Source: Candidatus Heimdallarchaeota archaeon (lineage in GTDB: Archaea > Asgardarchaeota > Heimdallarchaeia > Hodarchaeales > S146-22). Taken from it: DNA of 6,167 nucleotides. Every line of letters starts with the position of its first letter. Position 1 is the first letter of the stretch. The notes beneath the pieces are model-generated. The model had not been told where the DNA came from, made no database searches, and saw only the letters and a program-made list of their open reading frames with translations. This document shows positions 1-6,013 of this stretch, piece after piece. Made by a program: the position numbers and the translations under genes. The stretch spans positions 1 to 6,167 of the forward strand of contig WAPZ01000399.1 of assembly GCA_015520535.1 (NCBI GenBank), given 5' to 3'.

Positions 1-413
1 ACGGCAATCTGCATGATGGGTAGGGCAGAGGGATCCACCCGCAACACCCGGGGGCGCTCTGTTTCTTCGGGAAGTAACGGGCGAATCTCATCCAGGGCTT
101 CGCGCACCGCCAGGGCAGCATAATCCATGCGGGTTCCCCAGTAAAAGGTGAGTGTTACCAGCGATAGCCCCTCGCGACTGATACTGCTCATTTGCTTAAT
201 GCCGCTTACAGCACTCACCGCTTCTTCGATAGGGCGGGTCACAAATTCCTGCACCTCCTGCGGCGATGCCTCCCCAAAGCGGGTACGGATAAGCAATTTA
301 GGGTAATTTAAATCCAGGAATAAATCCACCGCCAGTTGCTGCAGAGAAAGGAAGCCCAGCAGCAGGATTGCGGCGTAGGCCATGAGTACGGCAATGGGAC
401 GATGGAGGAACAT
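1..413 (-). CDS. RND efflux transporter, N-terminal part (runs off window)
   Basis: This is the first 137 or so residues of an inner-membrane RND pump of the AcrB/HAE1 type, a proton-driven trimer that exports drugs or other small molecules through a fusion protein and an outer-membrane channel. The translation begins MFLHRPIAVLMAYAAILLLG, which is the usual short cytoplasmic stretch followed by transmembrane helix 1 (about residues 6-28). It continues with periplasmic porter-domain signatures: FGEASPQEVQEFVTRPIEEA (the family's pattern is G-A-S-P-x-E-V-E with V-T-x-P-I-E), then VSGIKQMSS, SREGLSLVTLTF and WGTRMDYAALAVREALD. The ATG at 413-411 lies 2 nt after the exporter's TGA. No strong ribosome binding site precedes it. 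Upstream in-frame codons reach only to a TAA at about 449, so a slightly longer start from TTG at 419 is possible. The gene is much more GC-rich than the cluster next to it and is probably resident host sequence. Confidence 0.93.
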   Translation of the reverse strand, partial: MFLHRPIAVLMAYAAILLLGFLSLQQLAVDLFLDLNYPKLLIRTRFGEASPQEVQEFVTRPIEEAVSAVSGIKQMSSISREGLSLVTLTFYWGTRMDYAALAVREALDEIRPLLPEETERPRVLRVDPSALPIMQIA

Positions 414-415
414 GA

Positions 416-2129
416 TCAATGGGCGAATAAATTTTCTGGTGAATCCTTATAAGATACGTAACGCTTAATTTGCCCGTTCTCAAGAACAACAACTCTATCC
501 GCAATATCCAGCATTGATTCCCTATGGGTTATTAATAAAATCGGAATATTTTGTTCTTTAATACTTAATAAAATTTGTTTTAAATTGTTGTACGATTCAG
601 TATCCAGATTGGTACTTCCTTCGTCAACAATAAGAATTTTAATATCTCGATAAAGACAACGTGCAATTGAAACACGCTGTAAATATCCCCCTGAAAGGAA
701 AAGCTTTTCATTGTACATCATCGTATGAATATCATTTTGTAATTGTGAAGCAAAAACTTCTAAGCCGCTGAGTGCTAAAACGCTTTTTAAATCTTGGGGA
801 TCATAAGGTTCGGTTAATATAATATTTTCTAATAATGTACCTTCAAAAACAAAAGGTTCCTGGGGGATTATACCAAGTGCACTGCACCACTGGCGCATTT
901 CATAAAATTCTAAGGGATAATGGTCAACAAGAATTTGTCCAGCGGAAGGCTTGTAGAGCCCGGCCAGCAATTTTACAATGGTCGTTTTACCGGAACCATT
1001 TTCGCCAATAATGGCAAGAATTGTGTTAGATTTCAGCGTAAAATTTATGTTTTTCAAAGAAAAATTGGTTTTCTTTTCGGGATATGAGAAATGGACTTCT
1101 TTAAAGACTACGGATGATACGATGGGGGGAACAGGAATTTTCTTGCTGTCCATTGAAGATTTTTGTTCTAAAAACGTCTTTAAGCGTTTTATAGAAGCAA
1201 TCGCTTCTTGTAGATTCAGATGAACGCCGAAAAGCTGGAGATAGGCGGAAGAGGTCAAATTAAAATAAACTTGGTAGCCAACCAATTCCCCTAATGTGTA
1301 ATGACCTGCCATAATCCCCTTTCCCATCCAGAGAAGGATTACTAAATTCAACCACCCGGTCAATAAAAATTGTAAGTTGCGAATTCGGTTTTGGAAAATA
1401 AATAAATCTAAACTTTCAGCATATAGTTTGACGTTCAGTTTAATAAGTTTATTTTTGAAAAGTTGAAAAATATTGAATAGTTTTACAAAAAACATTTTGT
1501 AAATCGGCATCATAATGGTATTTAATGCCGAGCCGTAAAGTGTTGCTACATTTTCTTCTTTTTTCCGAATTTTTTTAGAAAAAAGGTAATTAACACCTCC
1601 GCTAAAAGACACTGTCACAAATATGAGGATGGTTAAATAAAAATTTAAAGTGAACATTAAACTAAAACCCAGAATAGCAACAAAAATGTCTTTTATAGCA
1701 TTAAAAATGATTGGTCAAAAACCCGTTTTATATTATTGATATCCTTGGTGACAAATGCAAATTTGTCATTCTGTTTTATTCTTTCAAAATCTTCATAACG
1801 GATGGTGTTAAAATTTGAGAAAATTTCTTCCTGCAACCGATAGCCAATTTTTTCCCTTATTTTGAAAAAAATGACTTGATAGATGTAGAAAAGCCATTCC
1901 TTAATACAATACAAAATGGAAATGAAAAACAAAATTTGTATCAAAAGGGCAAAGTTTTTCCGGGGGATAACGAAATCGATAATTTGAATCGTTAAATATG
2001 GAAAGGAAAAAGTAATCAGGGAACCGAATAAAATGCACAAAAGGCCTCGAATATTTCTTTTTTAAACTGAACCAAATCTTGTTTAATAAAATTAAAAACC
2101 AATATCCATTCACGAAGACGCGTTTTCAA
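416..2129 (-). CDS. ABC exporter, fused permease-ATPase, with two 1-nt frameshifts
   Basis: Half-size ABC exporter of type 1 fold that probably carries the modified peptide across the inner membrane. It is read in three pieces: 2129 to about 2060, about 2062 to 1693, and about 1710 to 416. Adding one base in the T-run 2058-2063 and one in the A-run 1703-1707 joins them into a single 571-residue protein, a normal length for the family. The hydrophobic permease half fills about residues 1-310. The ATPase half has an A-loop Tyr (HFSYPEK), Walker A GENGSGKTT (about 376-384), Q-loop PQEPFVFEGT, signature LSGGY in place of the usual LSGGQ, Walker B ILIVDE, D-loop TNLD and H-loop LLITHRE. The TTG start at 2129 overlaps the propeller stop as TTGA and has GAGGAA 7 nt upstream. 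No N-terminal C39 peptidase domain is present, so it would not trim a leader itself. Whether it is functional depends on whether the frameshifts are real. Confidence 0.88.
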
Positions 2130-3097
2130 TTTATTGTTCCTCGATATATTTCAAATTCGGGAAAATTGTGGTAAACGTACAGTATTTGATCTTTTTCGAA
2201 AAAAGAGTACAAAAAGTCTGTATAAACCGTATTGATTACGCGAAATTGTGCCAGATCAATAACATCATACCAGAATTTGCTGGGCGTTGTAGAATGATCA
2301 AATGCTGAGATAAAAAGAAAATTTTTGTAGCAATACATATCATGAATACCTTTTTGGCGGTATTTCAACTCACGACCACCAATCCTTTGAGTTACCACCA
2401 GATTGGTATCTGATCTATAAAGCCAATCTTGATGTAACCGGGTATACATATTCCACAACCAAATTTTAAATTGTGTTGGTGAAGCCAGAATTAAGTTATC
2501 CTTTGCTTTACACATTACTGTTTTCCAGGAAAAATCTGTCGCATCATGTTGGGGTAGCGGAATAAATGAATTTAAATATTTACCTTGCAGATCAAATTGG
2601 TGTAAAAGGGAATGATTATATTTGCCTGCAATGACCAGAAAGGAATCAACTGACATGATAGCGATGGGATGGAAAGAAAGTTCCTTTTCGACAAGAATTT
2701 TTCCTTGTAAATCAAAACGCATTAGCAATGCGGTTCCTTTTTTATACCTTTTTAATGGCCGGCTGATACCCCAAAAAAATGTTTTCTCGTCATAGCAAAA
2801 CTGTTCAAGATATCCGATGGGTTTTGGGAATAAATCTATTGATTGAAATAAGTTACCCGAATTGTCAAACAAATTGATGAGCCTTTCCCGCGTATCTGTT
2901 ACGGCCAACAAATTTGAGGCGGAGAGGATAAAGGTTGCCAGAGTGGTTGGGGCATTCAGGGAAATTTTTTCCTTCAATTGGATTTTTGGGTGTGCCGAAG
3001 GTGTTTTCCCACAGGAAAGGTGTAAAGTTAAAAGAAAGAACAAAAAAAATAAGAGGCTAAAATTTTTGCTAAAATGTTTTGCAGGATTACGGTACAC
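2126..3097 (-). CDS. Beta-propeller-like lipoprotein 2
   Basis: A 323-residue predicted lipoprotein. The start chosen is GTG at 3097, because GGAGGG lies 8 nt upstream (3106-3111) and the signal peptide then has the usual size. An in-frame ATG at 3121 would add 8 residues. The N-terminus is basic, then strongly hydrophobic (SLLFFLFFLLTLHLSC), with the likely lipidated Cys at residue 29. The lipobox is loose, with His at -3. The mature part repeats short beta-rich units ending in aromatic-x-x-x-G-x, such as LFDNSGNLFQSI, RFDLQGKILVEK and QFDLQGKYLNSF, which resemble NHL/6-bladed propeller blades. It lacks the GKGPGEF motif of propeller 1 and is not obviously its recent duplicate. It lies between precursor 2 (11-nt overlap) and the exporter (4-nt overlap), so it is probably a cell-envelope partner of the peptide. 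Its exact function is unknown. Confidence 0.8.
   Translation of the reverse strand: MYRNPAKHFSKNFSLLFFLFFLLTLHLSCGKTPSAHPKIQLKEKISLNAPTTLATFILSASNLLAVTDTRERLINLFDNSGNLFQSIDLFPKPIGYLEQFCYDEKTFFWGISRPLKRYKKGTALLMRFDLQGKILVEKELSFHPIAIMSVDSFLVIAGKYNHSLLHQFDLQGKYLNSFIPLPQHDATDFSWKTVMCKAKDNLILASPTQFKIWLWNMYTRLHQDWLYRSDTNLVVTQRIGGRELKYRQKGIHDMYCYKNFLFISAFDHSTTPSKFWYDVIDLAQFRVINTVYTDFLYSFFEKDQILYVYHNFPEFEIYRGTIN
2137..2142 (-). promoter_or_regulatory. Ribosome binding site for ABC exporter
   Basis: GAGGAA on the minus strand, 7 nt before a TTG whose last two bases overlap the TGA of propeller 2. It supports the TTG at 2129 as the exporter start and suggests coupled translation. The first in-frame stretch then reads MKTRLREWILVFNFIKQ, ahead of the frameshift. 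Confidence 0.6.
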
Positions 3098-3275
3098 TAT
3101 ACTTACCCTCCAGGTAACCATTTAAATAAGTGGGATTTTCATTACAAAGGCGGCTATCGCATTGACATGAATATTGAAAAGAAAATTTAGCGCGATAAGT
3201 GGCTTCTGGTAAACGGACCAGATGTGTTGAATTTTTACGAGTATTTTGATTCAGTTCTTTTCGTATGGTAAGCAT
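3087..3275 (-). CDS. Small Cys/Tyr-rich peptide, candidate RiPP precursor 2
   Basis: A 62-residue peptide with no recognised family. ATG at 3275 follows directly on the TAA of propeller 1 (TAAATG) and has GAGGG 7 nt upstream. Residues 1-35 are basic and polar, leader-like, with no signal peptide. The C-terminal part holds Cys37, Cys39, Cys44, Pro48, Tyr50, Tyr54, Gly57 and Tyr59. Spacing matches precursor 1 exactly over C-x-C-x-S-x2-C-x3-P-x-Y-x3-Y-x2-G. That match, the good start signals and the place between two genes of the cluster argue that this is a real gene and not a chance frame. The probable role is a second substrate of the radical SAM maturase, with Cys or Tyr as modification sites; this is inference. 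Its last 11 nt overlap the start of propeller 2. Confidence 0.7.
   Translation of the reverse strand: MLTIRKELNQNTRKNSTHLVRLPEATYRAKFSFQYSCQCDSRLCNENPTYLNGYLEGKYSVP
3106..3111 (-). promoter_or_regulatory. Ribosome binding site for propeller 2, inside precursor 2
   Basis: GGAGGG on the minus strand, 8 nt before the GTG at 3097. It lies inside the precursor 2 reading frame, where the same bases contribute to Leu-Glu-Gly codons (residues 55-57). It decides the GTG start over the ATG at 3121 and implies that ribosomes finishing precursor 2 can start propeller 2. Confidence 0.6.
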
Positions 3276-4253
3276 TTAAATTCCCTCTATATGAATTTTT
3301 ATTCTTTGTAATTGGGGAAAAGGCTTGTAAACAGGTTTAAACGCATATTTCCCATTTTCAAATGTTTTGATTACCGTTAGTGTTTCGAATGGTTGAGCGA
3401 GAATAAATTTTCCTGTTGTTCGCTCAAGTACAAGGATATGTGGTGGTTTTGGGTGTTTGCGATCTACTGAAAAAGTAGATGCCAACAAATATTTACTCCA
3501 GAGGCACAATCCATTGCTTGCCCATCCTCTTAGTTGGTAAAGGCTAATCGCCTTCTTCCTCCGACGTATCCGGGGTGGTTCAACGAGATTCAAATTAGAT
3601 CCGGAAAATTTCCAGAGTGTTGTGTTATCTTTCATTTTGTATATTTCTGTGTCATAAGGATTAGCAATATAGTAAACACCGTTTTCCTCTATGGTCACTG
3701 TAGGAAACCAAGGCGGAATATTTGAAGGAGGAGAGAATGGTGTAAAAAGCGTGTCAATTAGATGGCAAAGTGAATCATAGACCCATATCGACTTTTTCGA
3801 ATGGTTACCTATCACATAAAATTTAGCCTGGTTATATAACAGTTGGGAGGGTTGAAATTCCAGGTCTACCCCTCTTAAAAATTTGCCAGAAAAGGTGACC
3901 ATTTCCAGCCGTTGTTTTAATGCGTCAATGACTGCCAGTTCACTATCGGAAGTCACAACAAAACTACGGAGCCCCAATGGTGAAAATTCACCTGGTCCCT
4001 TACCATGCCTAAATTGAATTTCAGCCACAAATTTACCCGATAATGTGAACACAGAGATTTTTAATTGTCTGGAATCCAGAATGTAGACTTTTTTATTAAA
4101 GTATTGAAAGTCGTTGATGTAAGAAAAAAAATGCGTGTTCTGGTCGCCATATCGTGTAATGATTGAAAGTTTCAGTGTTTTTTCATCTTCTTTCTGGCAA
4201 TTGATTCCTAATATTGCTATAGTAATAATGTACAATAACAATTTGAGCTTCAT
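3276..4253 (-). CDS. 6-bladed beta-propeller lipoprotein 1
   Basis: A 325-residue predicted lipoprotein. ATG at 4253 is chosen because AGGTGG lies 4 nt upstream and the signal peptide MKLKLLLYIITIAILGIN then ends at Cys19. A TTG at 4271 overlapping the maturase stop is possible but would add six polar residues. The body shows NHL-like blades: YILDSRQLKISVFTLSGKFV, then RHGKGPGEF, then a unit with VIDALKQRLEMVTFSGKFLR. The G-K-G-P-G-E-F motif is typical of the 6-bladed beta-propeller family frequent in Bacteroidota. It also has two Pro-rich loops (PFSPPSNIPPWFP and KHPKPPH). No catalytic residues are evident; such propellers generally bind ligands or partners. It is probably anchored in the periplasm or outer membrane. 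It follows the maturase by 14 nt and abuts precursor 2, so a role in handling, sensing or resisting the peptide is plausible but unproven. Confidence 0.87.
   Translation of the reverse strand: MKLKLLLYIITIAILGINCQKEDEKTLKLSIITRYGDQNTHFFSYINDFQYFNKKVYILDSRQLKISVFTLSGKFVAEIQFRHGKGPGEFSPLGLRSFVVTSDSELAVIDALKQRLEMVTFSGKFLRGVDLEFQPSQLLYNQAKFYVIGNHSKKSIWVYDSLCHLIDTLFTPFSPPSNIPPWFPTVTIEENGVYYIANPYDTEIYKMKDNTTLWKFSGSNLNLVEPPRIRRRKKAISLYQLRGWASNGLCLWSKYLLASTFSVDRKHPKPPHILVLERTTGKFILAQPFETLTVIKTFENGKYAFKPVYKPFPQLQRIKIHIEGI
3280..3290 (-). promoter_or_regulatory. Ribosome binding site of precursor 2
   Basis: ATAGAGGGAAT on the minus strand, formed by the last codons of propeller 1, with GAGGG 7 nt before the ATG at 3275. 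The identical 11 bases occur before the maturase at 5736-5746. Confidence 0.6.
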
Positions 4254-4267
4254 TTTTCCACCTTTAG

Positions 4268-5729
4268 TCAATTTTCAAATGCGGAAGGATTATGCATTTT
4301 GATTTTGGTGTATAACTTAAGTTTCATTTCAATACTTTTTTTCCTTTCCCGGCAGTCTTCTTTTTTTCTCTCTATGTTCAACTTGTTATTTTTTAAGGCA
4401 TGGACAAAACAAGAAGAACATAATCTATAGGCCCAACAGTTCAGGCACATTTCATCCACAAGTTTTCGATATTGATGTAAAATGGTGTTTATAGCATTGA
4501 AATTAAAACCGTTGACGACGTCACCGATAATTAATGATTCGCCTACTTTTTCACAAACACCAAGTTTTCCATCTGTTGTAATAAATAATCGGTCTAACCC
4601 GGGAAGACATATGGCATTTGGGTAAAGCCCATCCCTGATCCAAAGGAAAAATTTGTCTCCGGTCCAACTGGACTAAAGATTTTCCGAAATAATCGTCGAG
4701 TAATTTTTTTCTTAGAGAATTTGAATTTGTTATTTTTAATGAAATGTACTCTTTAGTTAAGTTGTTTAATTGTTCCCTTAATTCCTCTCGCTCTTTTCTC
4801 ATATCAAAGTTGTCAAAAAATGTTGTATCATAAGGATCCACGTGATTCAATATAACTACTTGTTCAGAATTTAAAAAACTTTCAAAAAAATTAAAAATTG
4901 CCGGTAGGTCATAGGGAGGCGAAATGGTTACAACGAACCCCACTTTTTTTCGAAAGTAGTCCCGATCAAATGATTTTATTTTTTTAATGTTCTTTAAAAC
5001 ACGCTCAAAAGTTCCATGCCCATTCTTATTTACCCTGTTTCTATCATGGATTATCCGAGGCCCGTCTAAACTAAATTTGACAGAAAAATTGTGTTTTCTG
5101 AAAAATTCTATCTGGTGATCCTTAAGAAGCAGACCATTCGTTGTTAGACCAAATTGAATCTCTGTGTCCGGAAATAAGGCTTCAATTTGCTGCACAATAT
5201 ATTGTATCTTAGTAAATTTCATTAAAGGTTCTCCGCCATAAAAACCTACAATCAAAGGTTTGTTTTTCTTGTATAATTTCTTAATTAATAAAATCGCCTT
5301 ATCTATCGTATCGTACGACATAGATTTTGGATTATGCACACGACTTCCGATATACGTTCCGGAAAATTTACAGTATTTGCATCGCAATACACAATCTTCA
5401 GTGATGTTGAAAACAATGTGACGAACTTCATTTTGGTATTGATGAACGAGTTCCTCTACATTGTAAGGGATGTCGCTTTTAAGAATATCAACAGGTAGAA
5501 AAGCATTATGTTGCTTTTGAAAAGAACGGAGTTCATCTAACTTTTGCAAAACGACTTCTTTTGAGAATTTGGGGGTTAAAAGTTTCAGTGCCAGTGTTTC
5601 ATCAAATTTATGTTTTCCAAAGGATTTCAGAAGCTCGTACATTGGTTTATCCACTTCGGCGATCCAATTGGAGTATCTATCATAACACCAGAACCTGTTT
5701 TCAATTTCGTAACAGAAAAAATAGGCCAT
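4268..5729 (-). CDS. Radical SAM/SPASM peptide maturase, one frameshift before SPASM
   Basis: Enzyme that uses S-adenosylmethionine and iron-sulfur clusters to modify a ribosomal peptide. Residues 1-95 form an N-terminal domain that may bind the leader (RRE-like, not proven). The radical SAM core has C-x3-C-x2-C at Cys113, Cys117 and Cys120, GGEP at 165-168, TTNG at 196-199 and SLDGP at 220-224. The frame then stops at a TGA near 4551. In another frame the SPASM domain follows: NAICLPG, RLFITTDGKLGVCEKVG, SLIIGDVVNGF and MCLNCWAYRLCSSC (C-x2-C-x5-C-x2-C), which supplies auxiliary cluster ligands. Removing one base between about 4612 and 4672, possibly from the A-run 4647-4651, restores one 486-residue protein, a normal size. 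Start ATG at 5729 has GAGGG 9 nt upstream. SPASM enzymes of this type make thioether or C-C crosslinks; which one applies here cannot be read from sequence. Confidence 0.9.
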
Positions 5730-5735
5730 TTTCTC

Positions 5736-5746
5736 ATTCCCTCTAT
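5736..5746 (-). promoter_or_regulatory. Ribosome binding site of the maturase
   Basis: ATAGAGGGAAT on the minus strand with GAGGG 9 nt before ATG 5729. The same 11 bases serve precursor 2 at 3280-3290. It supports the chosen start over the out-of-frame ATG a few bases upstream. Confidence 0.55.
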
Positions 5747-5774
5747 TTTTAAAAAATTTAAAAATCTCTTTTGC

Positions 5775-5807
5775 TGTGGAAGGGAGTATATTTTACTCCC
5801 TTCCACA
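5775..5807 (-). terminator. Strong hairpin between precursor 1 and maturase
   Basis: Perfect inverted repeat of 14 bp (5775-5788 with 5794-5807) around a 5-nt loop. On the minus strand it falls 26 nt after the precursor 1 stop codon and 45 nt before the maturase start. The bases after it on that strand are A- then T-rich (GCAAAAGAGATTTTTAAATT) but have no U-tract directly at the stem foot. It may therefore be a partial terminator or an RNA 3'-end stabiliser. Such an element would give much more precursor mRNA than enzyme mRNA, as is common in RiPP operons. The structure is seen; its function is inferred. Confidence 0.75.
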
Positions 5808-5833
5808 ATACAGAAAACCGAAACTATAGAAGC

Positions 5834-6013
5834 TTAATCTTTTCCATCATATAAGCCTTGTGTGTAACCTGCTTCATAAGCTACCATGTATTCAGGGTCT
5901 GTTTCACAGTTGCCTGAAATGCATGAGCAAACACAATAAGAAGGGGGCCTTAAAACGTCTGGTGAAGGTAAAATGCCAATCTTTTGGTTCTCCTTTCTTT
6001 TTTGTTTTTTCAA
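5834..6013 (-). CDS. Small Cys/Tyr-rich peptide, candidate RiPP precursor 1
   Basis: No recognised family. Read from TTG 6013 it is 59 residues: a Lys-rich start (MKKQKRKENQK), a short middle with LPSP, then a core with Cys27, Cys29, Cys31, Cys36, Pro40, Tyr42, Tyr46, Tyr50 and Tyr55, ending DGKD. Eight residues match precursor 2 at identical spacing (C-x-C-x-S-x2-C-x3-P-x-Y-x3-Y-x2-G). It is the first gene of the cluster, ahead of the hairpin and the maturase, the usual place of a RiPP precursor. There is no signal peptide. The start is uncertain because no in-frame ATG precedes the core. TTG 6013 has no clear ribosome binding site, GTG 6076 would reach into the GC-rich flank, and the only good site (AAAGGAGAA, 5988-5996) points to a rare ATT at 5980, giving 48 residues. 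The C-terminal end is firm. Confidence 0.68.
   Translation of the reverse strand: MKKQKRKENQKIGILPSPDVLRPPSYCVCSCISGNCETDPEYMVAYEAGYTQGLYDGKD
5988..5996 (-). promoter_or_regulatory. Strong Shine-Dalgarno with no standard start codon
   Basis: AAAGGAGAA on the minus strand is the best ribosome binding site near precursor 1. Nine nt after its GGAG comes ATT in the precursor frame (5980-5978). A TTG one frame off (5979-5977) soon meets a stop, in TTTTAAGG. The site suggests that the true start is ATT, or that a base near it has been lost or misread. Confidence 0.45.

Noticed and set aside
298..504. 68-codon minus-strand frame across the RND/exporter junction
   Set aside because: It overlaps the start of the RND gene and the end of the exporter in another frame, and both of those have clear family motifs. 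It is a shadow.
1693..2129. Programmed -1 frameshifting in the exporter
   Set aside because: The A6 and T5 runs are not placed as canonical X-XXY-YYZ slippery heptamers in the zero frame, and two sites in one ABC gene would be unprecedented to my knowledge. The maturase shift goes the other way. Indels explain all three more simply.
2862..3125. 87-codon plus-strand frame over the start of propeller 2
   Set aside because: It is antisense to a signal peptide and propeller with good start signals, and has no motif of its own.
5561..5837. Plus-strand frames opposite the maturase start and the hairpin
   Set aside because: They run antisense through the maturase N-terminus and the hairpin, with no family signal.
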